Made by a program: the position numbers and the translations under genes
Part shown: piece after piece, positions 52,301 through 60,365 of the stretch
How the letters are laid out: each line of letters opens with the position of its first letter
Position numbering within the stretch: the stretch's first letter is position 1
Assembly: GCF_963675165.1 (NCBI RefSeq)
Contig: NC_087381.1
Span: forward strand, 6,263,378 to 6,327,377
Length of the DNA stretch: 64,000 bases
Reading direction: 5' to 3'
Source of the DNA: Halichondria panicea
Lineage: Eukaryota; Porifera; Demospongiae; Suberitida; Halichondriidae
Notes under the pieces: generated by a model
What the model saw: only the letters and a program-made list of their open reading frames with translations
The model's database searches: none
Told to the model about the DNA's origin: nothing

Positions 52301-54889
52301 TTATGATAGTCCTTCTCTTATCCAATTTTTCCCTTAATTCCCTGTATGTATAATTATGTGTTAAGTTGAAACCCATTATTAGTTAGAAATTATTATGCTG
52401 TCATCTTTTGCCAGAATATGTTTACGCTAACAATATTTACCCTCTCGGCATAGGATTCTTGCAAGCCTCGAAACATTTCTGGACAATCTCAATACTTCAA
52501 CTGTTTCCACAAACTCCACAAGCAATCAGACTGTTTTCAGTTTCGAAAAATTTGCTATCACAGTGCAAGATTTAGACCCTGACAGTTTCCAGGGCCAGAC
52601 ATTTGTTGTTGATTTAGGCCCTGTTGAAGAGGCAGTGAACAATACTGGCGTTATCGACCAAGATGCTCTGATGACGGCTAATGATTACACAGCTGATAAC
52701 AGATCAGATACTGATTCGCTTAGTGAAGACACTGACAACTCAACAGCCTCTCTACGTTTAAGCCCTTTGATTCTTGAAGAATGCCCTACAACAAATCTTT
52801 CACTTCGGCACAGACTAAGTTACTCTGTTTTCTTGTCTGATGTGCTTTTCCTTCCTGAGAACAGAAGTACTAATCAGGTGGGATCTATTGTGGTGGCTGC
52901 AAGACTAGCTTGTCTGCAGACCAACAAGACAGTGCTCACAGTACCAGTACGGACTAGCTTTCTGATCAGAGCGAAGGTATATATATTATTATGAACAAAT
53001 TAAAAATATGTAAGTAAGTTACTTTGTGATTTGTCTGCAGAATAATATCGAAAACAGTAGCTGTGCTCTGTATAGGACTCAAGGTAAGTTCCCGGACTTT
53101 GCAGCTTTAATAACTTAACAAGCTCACTATACCTTTCATTTTCTATTTTTACTGCTGGCTATTTCAGGTCAGTTTGGAGCTTGGGACACTGCTGGATGTA
53201 GAGAGATAACCAGTTCCAATGGGAGAAAAGATTGCGAGTGCAGACAATTGGGCCACTTTGGAATACTCTTTGTAAAATTAATGACTGTCTATATTACTAT
53301 ACTGATTTATCCTCATGATTACAGGATTTAAATCCAATGTCATTACCTGAAAATCTTGCAATTGCTTTGAGCACCATCACATACATTGGCCTGGGCTTGT
53401 CTGTAGTGTGTCTTGTGGTGTTCATATTCACTATTTTTATCAGCAAGTAAGTAGCAATTATAAAATATAACCTAATTACACCTGTCCAGTTAAGTTTGAC
53501 GTTTTTCTATTCTATTCTGTAGGAAGCTCCTCGCTGAAAAGCAGAATCAAATCCTCGTCAACATGAGTATTTCACTGATATGCCTGTACGTCACCTTCCT
53601 CATTGGAGGGTTCACTGTTGGTGTCCCACCTCTCTGTGGGATCATGTCTGCACTCCTGCAGTATTTCTTTTTAGTGTTCTTCTCCTGGGCGGCTGTAGAA
53701 GCTGTCTGGCTCTACCTCAAACTGGTAGTGGTAATGGGATCTCAGTCCCTCACCTCCAAGTTCATGCTGAAGGCTGGACTTCCAGCTTGGTGTAAGCAAT
53801 CGCTAATGTTGGCATGAGGGATCGCTTGGGTATACTCATGAGTTGATATAATGCATTCAGTTTTGTTGATGTGCTTCTTGTCTGTATAATTATAGTTAGA
53901 GTGCTTAATTATTCCACATGCAGTACTTCCCTTTATGATTGTTGTCATCAGTGTGGGGGCGGGACACCAGTACTACAGCAACCCATATTAGTAAGTACTT
54001 GGAAATCTTATAAAGTTGATTTTTCGCAATGTATAGCGGGTATAATCAATTTGAGGGTATACATTTGCAGAAACATGCACCGTTAGAAAGAATTTCGCGT
54101 TATTTTTAGCGAAGAAAAAAGGTGAAAGTTTATTACCCTTGAAATACACCCGCTATACTACGGTAAATCAGCCTGATGACGATGCTACAGCACACTTAAA
54201 ATAATACTGAATTCCGATGCTGAGTTCTGCATGCATGCATGTGTAGTTCAAGTCATGCACCCTCATATAACATGCATGTGGCATGTATATACGGTATTAC
54301 GCCAGACCCCCGGCCCATCGATCACATAATTATATACACACATCATTATTCATTCAGCTGTCGTCCTACTGAATGGCCTTTCTATTTTGGATTCATTCTT
54401 CCTTTTGTCATTATCTACATACTCAACTGGATCGTGTTTGTTGCCATCATGGTGTCCATTTGCAAACATTTTAGAAACCTGCAGTCACTAAACGAGAGCT
54501 CCGTATGTCAACAGTTGAGGAATTTTAAGAAGAACTTGGTCATTGCAATGTGCCTATCGGTTGTACTCGGCCTGGGTTGGGGCCTTGGACTAGTATCAAC
54601 AAGCTCTGGTCTTGTGGAGCTGTCATTCACATTTCAAGTGATATTCTCGATCTTTGTAGGCTCTCAAGGTGTGCTAATTTTTATTATATATGGTCTTCGA
54701 AGCACTGAATTCCGCCAGACATGGATAAAACTCTTTAGTAGCTGTCGATCAAATACTGATAACTTTGTGTCTTCTGAGAAAGGAAGCACTAATCCACGAG
54801 ATAATTCTAGCACTGTCGGAGTGGAGTTATCGAGCATGAACACATTACCAAGCAAACAGTGTTCCCCACGCAATGAAGAAAAGAACTAA
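37237..54889 (+). CDS. Adhesion GPCR with IgGFc-binding-type, Calx-beta and sushi ectodomain
   Basis: 32 exons: 37237-37330, 42140-43672, 43731-43868, 43953-44183, 44845-45039, 45140-45262, 45387-45620, 45821-45970, 46092-46283, 46453-46812, 47054-47203, 47316-47510, 47781-47903, 48065-48292, 48539-48697, 49099-49293, 49535-49654, 49772-49999, 50070-50216, 50322-50519, 50848-51039, 51097-51288, 51367-51599, 51939-52082, 52131-52225, 52454-52976, 53041-53083, 53168-53271, 53325-53446, 53523-53791, 53924-53990, 54358-54889. Lengths sum to 7509 = 2503 codons with no internal stop. Order by residue: signal (1-24), IgGFc-binding-type domain (32-543), Calx-beta 1, sushi 1, Calx-beta 2-9 (to about 1664), sushi 2-3 (to 1792), hormone-receptor-like domain (to 1870), GAIN with GPS (to 2173), seven helices and a Ser/Thr-rich tail. 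Ectodomain introns are phase 1. Probably a plasma-membrane receptor for a large or matrix ligand; ligand and G protein are unknown. The first intron (4.8 kb, full of transposons) is the weakest join. Confidence 0.8.
37668..38049. mobile_element. MITE with TAGGCCCTGATAAATTATGC ends
   Basis: The 20-bp end at 37668 is exactly mirrored at 38049 (GCATAATTTATCAGGGCCTA). Interior ACCCATTATTCT / AATTATTCTTGAGACACC units repeat. It lies in intron 1. Confidence 0.8.
38271..38815 (-). repeat. Left-half fragment of the 40002-41884 element family
   Basis: It begins TTAGATCCCATTCGAGTG, contains GCTATAGTACCGGTACTATAG and ends near the GGTGGAGCTAG motif. It matches the reverse complement of the right arm (41300-41884). 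Confidence 0.7.
39085..39225. mobile_element. Near-perfect hairpin MITE
   Basis: GATATACCACACCT...GAGGATATGCACCC...CCGCTACCGTGGTTAC is mirrored by GTAACCACGGTAGCGG...GGGTGCATATCCTC...AGGTGTGGCATATC around a GC-rich 23-base loop. It lies just before a TATAAAAGG box at 39251. Confidence 0.75.
39288..39446 (+). CDS. Hypothetical 52-residue reading frame
   Basis: Starts MQTAKKNKTMPDFAALKELV and ends LQALLG, stop. It follows a TATAAAAGG box (39251-39259) by only 29 bases, which leaves almost no leader. The lysine-rich start and helical character are compatible with a small protein or with a fragment captured by a transposon. No family is recognised. Confidence 0.2.
   Translation: MQTAKKNKTMPDFAALKELVEQHVDSYRCSRASLVQALTIRRPLLELQALLG
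39773..39871 (+). pseudogene. Duplicate signal-peptide exon (copy B), frame-altered
   Basis: It encodes MASSQSLCCLFLLSVLLHSA, clearly a copy of the exon at 37237. A 5-base insertion after GATGA changes the end to DELIPPWIA, and the donor GTAAAT now falls in phase 0, which does not fit the phase-1 acceptor of exon 2. It would work only with an unseen extra exon, so it is probably dead or leads to another transcript. Confidence 0.65.
40002..41884. mobile_element. Long terminal-inverted-repeat element
   Basis: It starts TTAGATCTCATTTGAGTGTA and ends with the inverse (TACACTCAAATGGGATCTAA). The arms (to about 41060 and from about 41300) are largely inverted copies, including CTATAGTACCGGTACTATAG and tracts that would encode Lys/Ser/Pro-rich peptides in several frames. 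The centre (41060-41300) is unrelated. No transposase is recognised. Half-elements are at 35604 and 38271. Confidence 0.7.
40091..40563. mobile_element. Nested MITE inside the left arm
   Basis: The insertion is revealed by comparison with the other arm, which reads straight through. Ends TTATTGCCCAGCCAGAGTGC and, inverted, GCCCACTCACTGGGCAACAA. An internal hairpin (40091-40232) pairs TGCCATATATTGCACTGGA with TCCAGTGCAATATATGG. Confidence 0.7.
41893..42072. repeat. Dispersed inverted-repeat element before exon 2
   Basis: It contains GACAAAACAGTGTCTAG, GCGCATGCGCAAA and a GTATACTAAGTA...AGTATACC core and ends GATCTTATCAACTAGTGTCTA. It matches, in reverse, 60056-60260. It ends 67 bases before exon 2 of the GPCR gene. 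Confidence 0.7.
42140..43672 (+). CDS. Exon 2: IgGFc-binding-type N-terminal domain
   Basis: A 511-codon exon. Signature segments of the IgGFc-binding protein N-terminal family are present: RGSRFALAF at the start, TEQESSRF, KGLLITAENANDELTIYVL, SDKPLAVFSGHQCGTP, YGDLFFMAPF, QPVTMAAYTLG and FRVNGETYIPDQY. In mammalian FCGBP and invertebrate relatives it is a secreted, mucus- or surface-associated domain. Here it sits at the tip of a 7TM receptor. No start codon is chosen inside this exon because the frame is open back to a clear acceptor (CCCCTGCAG). Confidence 0.85.
43731..44183 (+). CDS. Exons 3-4: Calx-beta domain 1 (divergent)
   Basis: Two exons split the unit as in the other repeats: VDLVVLETVGTVDLMFSI, then PYVVTILDDDTPEPVE and the closing TIIDDQ. 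The second half has an extra Cys pair (QCVAGENC). Confidence 0.75.
44355..44640. repeat. Tandem duplication in intron 4 of the GPCR gene
   Basis: The block ACAAGCAGATGGTTGTGGTCA ... CTCTAGTTTCCTGG...AAACAGT occurs at about 44360 and 44525, with period about 165. A short relative is at 55080. Confidence 0.65.
44845..45039 (+). CDS. Exon 5: sushi domain 1
   Basis: One exon, four Cys (ACLDLPPF, YMCDAG, RTCENG, PSCG) with W before the last Cys. It lies between Calx-beta 1 and 2 and probably acts as an interrupting binding module. The 660-bp intron before it holds a tandemly duplicated block (44355-44640). Confidence 0.85.
45140..50519 (+). CDS. Exons 6-20: Calx-beta domains 2-9
   Basis: Eight units: exons 6+7, 8+9, 10, 11+12, 13+14, 15+16, 17+18 and 19+20. 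Each first half carries a xxFxESxG strand (SFGESDGQGF, YSVQESDGSV, FNEESGTGF) and each second half ends in an acidic loop (VTDDD, IQDSD, VVDDD, ILDSD, IQDDD, IVDDD, VRDNN, IQHSD). Units 2 and 4 and units 3 and 5 are nearly identical (PSTQDFVVVSAAGLPG; VRDVSFDVINTDGTATGGG), so a two-unit block was duplicated recently. Seven of the eight have an intron at the same central place; exon 10 has none. Confidence 0.85.
47976..48063. repeat. CACTC-type microsatellite at a splice acceptor
   Basis: An imperfect CACTCACCCA array forms the whole pyrimidine-rich end of intron 13 and runs directly into the acceptor ACACACAG of exon 14. CA-rich tracts also precede exons 19 and 20 (50030-50069 and 50290-50321). 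Confidence 0.8.
50848..51288 (+). CDS. Exons 21-22: sushi domains 2 and 3
   Basis: Each exon is one module: QCLPLPEIANGM to EPVC, and CADLLAIANGDIAY to APTC, with YLCDDGFFLSG and YTCNDGFNIAG at the second Cys. They link the Calx-beta stalk to the membrane-proximal part. Confidence 0.85.
51367..51599 (+). CDS. Exon 23: hormone-receptor-like (HRM) domain
   Basis: GCKAEIYQSHSWPNTALG, then SPCPC, VSRQCS, GGVWKDELDLSNCE. The W-P-x-T-x-x-G, C-P, R-x-C, W and final N-C pattern is that of the small HRM domain found just before GAIN in many adhesion GPCRs. The exon ends in phase 0, the first break from phase 1. Confidence 0.7.
51718..51872. mobile_element. MITE of the TACCGTATAGCGGG family, in intron 23
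   Basis: Left TACCGTATAGCGGGTTATTT, right ACCTGCTATACGGTA. About 155 bp, wholly intronic. Confidence 0.75.
51939..53083 (+). CDS. Exons 24-27: GAIN domain
   Basis: 51939-52225 is a helical, Asn/Gln-rich stretch (ANITSKPQNLTASQITLVTA) matching subdomain A. 52454-52976 holds the beta-rich subdomain B (NQTVFSFEKFAITVQDL, YSVFLSDVLFLPENRS, IVVAARLACLQTNKT). The long insert with many Asp/Ser residues (about 52680-52745) is probably a surface loop. Several N-x-S/T sites are present. Confidence 0.75.
53041..53271 (+). CDS. Exons 27-28: GPS motif with altered cleavage site
   Basis: The four-Cys frame is present: SSCALYRTQ, then FGAWDTAGC, KDCECRQLG, HFGIL. In cleaved receptors the last block reads C-x-C-x-H-L-T/S. 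Here the His is Gln and the residue after Leu is Gly, so the general base and the nucleophile are missing. The protein probably folds a GAIN/GPS unit but is not self-cleaved there. Confidence 0.75.
53325..54889 (+). CDS. Exons 29-32: seven-transmembrane domain and tail
   Basis: Exon 29 holds TM1 (ITYIGLGLSVVCLVVFIF). Exon 30 holds TM2 and TM3 (MSISLICLYVTFLIGG; LCGIMSALLQYFFLVFFSW), with the Cys at the top of TM3. Exon 31 holds TM4 (FMIVVISVGAG). Exon 32 holds the paired Cys of loop 2 (YYCRPTEW), TM5, TM6 (GLGWGLGL) and TM7 (GSQGVLIFIIYGL). This is a family B2 core. The short tail has SSC, several Ser/Thr and a C-terminal NEEKN. Exon 32 is duplicated at 334-838. Confidence 0.85.
54029..54166. 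mobile_element. MITE of the TACCGTATAGCGGG family, in the last intron
   Basis: Left GTATAGCGGGTATAATC, right CACCCGCTATACTACGGTA. About 138 bp, slightly diverged ends. Confidence 0.65.
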
Positions 54890-55355
54890 CTTGTATTATA
54901 AAGGAAACAAGATAAATACTTGAGTTTGTATATATACTTAACAATTATATAGAAGGTTGACTGTTATCGCATGCATGCATAATCAATATAGTTGTGGGAA
55001 GTTTAATATAATAATTGTTATAAGCAGGAGCACATGAGAGGATCCTGTTATAAAACTATAGGATGGGCTGCTAGGAAAACAAGCAGATGGAGATAGTCAA
55101 TGCTATATGTTCTTGAATGATTGTGCTTGGGATTAGTGTTAGACCATAATGAGTGTGATGTGATGATGAAAGTTTAATACAATTGTTGTACTGTATAACG
55201 AATGTGTGTGAATGAGTGTGGTTCAGAAGGGAACCAACCTGTAGTGCAGCTATACTGCATCTATGTATAGGGGAGCTAGGAGTTGTAGCCTCGGATCTCC
55301 TCAGTTTTAATTTTGTGGGGTCAAAATTAATAATACCAAATTTCACTGTTAACTC
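54890..55355. other. 3' flank of the GPCR gene
   Basis: The first ~100 bases resemble 839-930. No canonical AATAAA is seen close to the stop, so the 3' end of the transcript cannot be placed. No other gene. Confidence 0.4.
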
Positions 55356-56447
55356 TAGCCTCAATCCCAGGCCGAGTTTTCGCTTTTATAACGGTTAGGC
55401 AAACAACTGGGCCTGGTACTAGTTGTCTGCGCATGCGTCAAATTTTCATTGTATATTTGTGGTCGGCAAAAATATTTAATAAATCAATAATAGAAATTTG
55501 TACACAGAAAATGCACAGAGTGAGTACACAAAAGATGCACATAGGGAGCTGCTTCACAAAGGCCTGGGGAGTTGCCAGTTGTGCTGCAGCACAATTACAG
55601 TGACCCAGGGCAACTTCAGGATGATTGAATGCCTTCAAATTACGTTTCAAAAAGATTTAGCAGGCTGCTGGACTTCTCTGATTCTAGGCCCCAACTCGTA
55701 ACTCATTGCTTGAGAAAACGTAGATTCTCTTGATGTCTCTGAGCTACCCAGCAACGCTCGAATGAGCAGGTCATACTTCAGTCCTGTGTCTGTGAGTATA
55801 GGACAATATTAAAAGAAACCAAAGACGGTTAAACCCTTACCTCAAACTGTCCAGTCTCGTCCGTTAGTATAGCCAAGAGGAGCACTGTTGGGATAGCTGG
55901 ATATTAGCCATTGCTCCTGTACAGAGAAGTAGACATTTTAAATACGTGTAGATCTATACATATTAATTAAATTTCTCGGTTATAGTGTCATTGTCGACGA
56001 GCTGATGATGGCAGCACCAAGTTCTCTAGCTCACACTCTTCACTTGATCCACCATATTAATGATGAAACTATAGTCTACCTACATTCTTGCCAAACATGA
56101 ACAAGACTTGATAGCATAGCCGGCCATAGGGCCCACACAAAAATATCTGACCTTAACAAGCTTGACAAAGCTTTATACCTCTTCCCTTGTTGTTCAGTCT
56201 TCAGAATAAGCTTCAGAGAAGAGAGAAGCTTCAGCTAAGAGCCATTCCAATCGATTCCAATAATGATAAAACGGGAACTGACTTCTAGTACACAATAGTA
56301 CACGAATATAAATGTCACGAAAGTGAACGAGAATATCCATTTGTCAGAATCTGACAAACGACTGACGCATGCGCAGACAACTAGTACCAGGCCCAGTTGT
56401 TCGCCTAACCGTTATAAAAGCGAAAACTCGGCCTGGGATCGAGGCTA
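55356..56447. mobile_element. Complete MULE-like element with 9-bp target duplication
   Basis: About 85-bp terminal inverted repeats: TAGCCTCAATCCCAGGCCGA, CGCTTTTATAACGGTTAGGC and TTGTCTGCGCATGCGTCA on the left, mirrored on the right. Flanks are an exact 9-bp duplication, TGTTAACTC (55347-55355 and 56448-56456). The 1.1-kb interior has no transposase. The truncated sister at 2944 is clearly related but has single-base and indel differences. Confidence 0.9.
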
Positions 56448-56456
56448 TGTTAACTC

Positions 56457-56979
56457 AAGCTATAGTTCAAAAATGTTATATATATGGAGCATGCATGGGT
56501 GCAATTGCAAGAATAAATAATAGCGTCTCTCTCAACAAACAAACAGTGGGTGTGGTTTGATTATGGTTCTGTCACCTTCTGTAGTCTCTAATGTGGGACC
56601 CATCGGACCGAGTCTCAAAATGAAACCTAATCCAGGTGTAGCGATGGCATTGGGTCATAACTGTGCGTTCCTTGTTGCTTAGGAAACTATATCAAGACAG
56701 TCAACAAACTAACTAGAGTATTGAAGTGCTAACCCTCGGCTGTTGTCAATGACATGATTATATAATAGATCTATTAGAAACAAGTCTATACCATGCCAGC
56801 TCTGCACTATCTCTCCATTCATCATACTTTTAATTGTACAAAATGTATATTTTAACTATCCCTTGATCAAAGTGTCAGTAATCTCATTACGCTGCATGTA
56901 TACTGTGTATAGTGAGTAGCCCATTTTGCTTTGCTGCCAACTCATGATCATCATAAGCTTTATGGGATTGTCTACATAA
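56457..56979. other. Gene-free stretch
   Basis: No supported exon or repeat. Sequence shared with the left copy of the duplication begins only at about 56980. Confidence 0.35.
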
Positions 56980-57640
56980 GAACTGTGTGCTGGTTCCCAC
57001 CAGTGTGATGTGTTGATACAGTATCATAACTATAGCAATGCTAGAAAAATCCAGTAGCCAATAGAAAGTATGTAGCCTACATAAATTTAATAGAAAGCAT
57101 AATATTTGCGTGTTATTTTGGTCCTGTGACCATTTTATTCTTACCCCATAATAATACACTGAAGGCTCTAATTTCCTACGTGACAAGATAAAAGGAAATC
57201 AAAGGAAATCGTGGTATTGCTAAATTTGTGTTATTCATAGTGTGTCTAATTAATTAGTCGCAAGTAAGTTCATCGCATTTTCCAATTATCTGTGAGTATA
57301 AATTTTTACGGTATTTTTATTCTCATACACAAAATTAATGACAAGAAATTAATTCCCTTATGTCACCTTAATGTATAATTATAGTAACTGTATAATTATG
57401 CATAATAATTATAGCTAGATCTAGCTATAATTATGACCCTAGCTATAACAAAATAAAAAATGAAATAGCTACTATTATTATATCACTATTGTAGGGTCTC
57501 AGGTATAAATTATATCTACTCATTTCCCCCATTATTTTTAGAGCTTGTAAAGCAGAAGCTCAGCCATTTCTGTCTGTTTTTATCGGATTTATTCTTATTC
57601 CTCCAATCATCATAGTTATAGTACTTGGAGGTGGAGACTC
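56980..57640. other. Second copy of the segmental duplication, without the foldback insertion
   Basis: 56980-57370 matches 17700-18056 and 57372-57640 matches 24101-24360, with TGTCACCTTAATGTATAATT at the junction. This is an empty or nearly empty site for the 6-kb foldback element. Confidence 0.75.
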
Positions 57641-58960
57641 TTGAAGTGGAGCGCCCGTAGTTACAGCGCCCAGGCCTATAGGAAGAGTGCCTGTAGTTAC
57701 AGCGCCCAGGCTTGTAGTAAGAGTGCCTGTAGTTGCAGCGCCCAGGCCTGTAGGTGGAGTGTCTGTAGTTGCAGCGCCCAGGCCTGTAGGTGGAGTGTCT
57801 GTAGTTACAGCGCCCAGGCCTGTTGATGGAGTGTCTGTAGTTGCAATGCCCAGGCCTGTCTGTGGAGTGTCTGTAGTTGCAACGCCCAGGCCTGTAGGTG
57901 GAGTGTCCGTAGTTGCAACGCCCAGGCCAGTAGGTGGAGTGTCCGTAGTTGCAGCGCCCAGGCCTGTAGGTGGAGTGTCTGTAGTTGCAGCACCCAGGCC
58001 TGTAGGTGGAGTGTCTGTAGTTGCAGTGCCCAGGCCTGTAGGTGGAGTGTCCGTAGTTACAGCGCCCAGGCCTGTAGGTGGAGTGTCTGTAGTTGCAGCG
58101 CCCAGGCCAGTAGGTGGAGTGTCCGTAGTTGCAGCGCCCAGGCCTGTAGGTGGAGTGTCTGTAGTTGCAGCACCCAGGCCTGTAGGTGGAGTGTCTGTAG
58201 TTGCAGTGCCCAGGCCTGTAGGTGGAGTGTCCGTAGTTACAGCGCCCAGGCCTGTAGGTGGAGTGTCTGCATGTAGTTGCAACGCCCAGGCCTGTAGGTG
58301 GAGTGTCTGTAGTTGCAGCGCCCAGGCCTGTAGGTGGAGTGTCCGTAGTTACAGCGCCCAGGCCGTAGGTGGAGTGTCTGTAGTTACAGCACCCAGGCCT
58401 GTAGGTGGAGTGTCTGTAGTTGCAACGCCCAGGCCTGTCGGTAGAGTCCAGGGGCGAATCCAGCAGGTAGCATAGGGTGCTCAAGCACCCCCCTGACCTT
58501 GGACAAATTAATTATATTTGTGTCTCACTCATTGGTTGATGGAAGTCACTCAGACTTGGTACTAGCTAGCTGAGTAGCTGTAGACTTATCTAGTACAGTA
58601 GTATCTTTAAAAGCTGTGATAAAAGCAGCACTGCAGTGCAGACTAGGCTCGACAAGAATAGTGTGCAGTACAACACTTGCAAAATTACTTTATTATTGAC
58701 ACCGCACCTACCGGAAATGATGTCAAAAGGGGGCGTAACCCCGGATTTTCGCGCGCTACTGTCTCAAGGAGACTCTTGCAGCACCTACCTATCACTTTTT
58801 CTAGATCCGCCACTGTGGAGTGTCCGTAGTTGCAGCGCCCAGGCCTGTAGGTGGAGTGTCCGTAGTTACAGCGCCCAGGCTTGTAGGAAGAGTGCATGCC
58901 CGTAGTAGTTGCAGCGCCCAGGCCAGTAGGTGGAGTGTCTATAGTTGCCAGTCATTGCAA
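57641..58960 (-). repeat. Second 36-bp minisatellite (Thr/Pro-rich repeat), interrupted
   Basis: About 23 units in one block (57641-58447) plus three after an insertion (58816-58960). Minus-strand translation gives TGLGAATTDTPP units, as at 24262. The conserved C-terminal segment NYDDWRNKNKSDK is present but in a different frame from the repeats because of a 2-base difference (an extra TA near 57620), so this copy is a broken or alternative-frame tail. The membrane-protein exons found upstream of the other copy are missing here. Confidence 0.75.
58448..58815. mobile_element. MITE inserted in the minisatellite
   Basis: Ends CAGGGGCGAATCCAGCAGG and, inverted, CTAGATCCGCCACTG. It contains the TGCTCAAGCACCCC motif seen at other sites (about 36370 and 35630). 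The repeat array resumes immediately after it. The TIR type resembles hAT-derived MITEs, but no clean 8-bp target duplication is visible. Confidence 0.7.
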
Positions 58961-59102
58961 TCACTGCTGACAGTACAGTTTGGCAATAATATAGCTGGAT
59001 ATTGACTACAAAAATAGAAAGGTATGTAGAATGTATCAGAGTGACAATCATGTAATGCATGAGCAAATATTCATCACTTAGAGACATTGTTGTCATGTCC
59101 AG

Positions 59103-59857
59103 GTCATTGAGCGTGACCACCCATCGGCAGAAGCTGGGTTCCATGCCATGTTGCAGCACTGGGTGAGGAGACCCTCCCCTCCCCCCTCAGGCCTGGTCGG
59201 CCCTCATTAGAGCACTAAAATTCCCCGTCATCAACCGAGCAGACATTGCAGCAGACATGCATAGAGACCCATCAAGTATGTTGCACAATTGTATGTGCAC
59301 ATTACATTGCATTAACTAACTCCTGAATGTGCAGGATGTGTTGGGAGTATCTAGAGATGGTGAATCATCCATTCCCTCTCAGGATCAGCAAAACGTTAAT
59401 TTTGTCCAAAAATGTTTGTATTAGCATTGATTCAGCTTGACTTGCTTGCTACAGAGCCACTCAGTGTGAACCAGCACTTGAAGGTGGTGAGAGAGGCCAT
59501 GCACCTGGGAAGTAAGAGCCATTAATGGAAGTGTCTGGGAGAACAGTTGGGAGTTACCATGGGGAAATTAGAATTGAGCCATCAAAATGTCCCTAATGTA
59601 TGCCTTCTATATAATTTTGTTATTTAGACTAAGTAAGTTGATCGTGTTGTGATTTCTTCCCACAGGAGATTCAGCACAACCATCCTCATGTAGCTGGAGC
59701 TTGTTTAACTGGCATACTGGAGCACTGGTTGACCCAGACTGACCCTCCCCCCTCCTGGTTCACTCTCATTGAGGTTCTCAGATCCCCTGCTCTTGGAAGG
59801 GAGGACATTGCCAGTGAGATTGAGACTAGGATCACTACGTATATACCACACCATTAG
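59103..59857 (+). pseudogene. Tandem death-domain gene remnant
   Basis: Two units of the same helical domain. Unit 1 (59103-59275): VIERDHPSAEAGFHAMLQHW, then, after a one-base frame break near 59193, WSALIRALKFPVINRADIA. Unit 2: an exon at 59455-59511 (EPLSVNQHLKVVREAM), a segment near 59527-59580 (CLGEQLGVTMGKLELS) and a last exon 59666-59857 (EIQHNHPHVAGACL, ILEHWL, PPPSWFTLIEVLRSP, REDIASEI, stop TAG). The LG..LG, IE..., W, L..AL pattern fits the death-domain fold of apoptosis and innate-immunity adaptors. The 5' part and any effector domain are absent. The frame break in unit 1 argues for a pseudogene, though unit 2 is open. Confidence 0.6.
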
Positions 59858-60055
59858 GCATATAGACAGGTGGACACATGAATTGTCCAAAAAGTAACTG
59901 TCTTATAATAGTATAGTTCCTTTCTCAGACTTGAACACATGCAAGCATTGTAGTGATTGGTATAAGAAGTTTTATAATTATACCAATCACTACAGTGCTT
60001 GCTACTTTACTACACTATAGTTCTATTAGCTAGAACTATATAATTATAATAGCTT
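59858..60055. other. 3' flank of the death-domain remnant
   Basis: It contains an imperfect palindrome around GTAGTGATTGGTATAAGAAG / TATACCAATCACTAC (59951-59993). No gene. Confidence 0.45.
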
Positions 60056-60365
60056 AGACACTAGTTGATAAGATCTACATGGGAAGTACATGGGAAAAGT
60101 GCCTCAGAGCAGGTATACTATGGGACTTAGTATACCTATAAATTTACTTGGTATACCTAGTATTCCGTTGTCAAGTAATTGTATTGTAGTCAAGCGATTT
60201 GCGCATGCGCACTAGTATCTAAATGAGTTAGACACTGTTTTGTCGGTGTCCATGTGATTTAGAAGTCCTCAGCCACTTTAGTACCCTCGCTACGCTTGGG
60301 ATACTAAATCAGTGCCTTTGGGCTTCTAAATCCCATAGACACCTCCAAAACAGTGTCTAACTATT
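60056..60365. repeat. Dispersed inverted-repeat element
   Basis: Starts TTAGACACTAGTTGATAAGA and ends AAAACAGTGTCTAA. It matches 41893-42072 in reverse orientation and has an extra internal hairpin (TTAGAAGTCCTCAG... / ...GGGCTTCTAA). A piece is also near 39930-39995. Confidence 0.7.

Noticed and set aside
55356-56447. Gene capture (Pack-MULE) inside the MULE-like element
   Set aside because: Short exon-like pieces exist on the minus strand (EQWLISSYPNSAPLGYTNG), but there is no clear parent gene or continuous frame, so the idea stays unproven.
57687-58475. Plus-strand 262-codon frame across the second minisatellite
   Set aside because: Same periodicity artefact. It has no flanking coding sequence.
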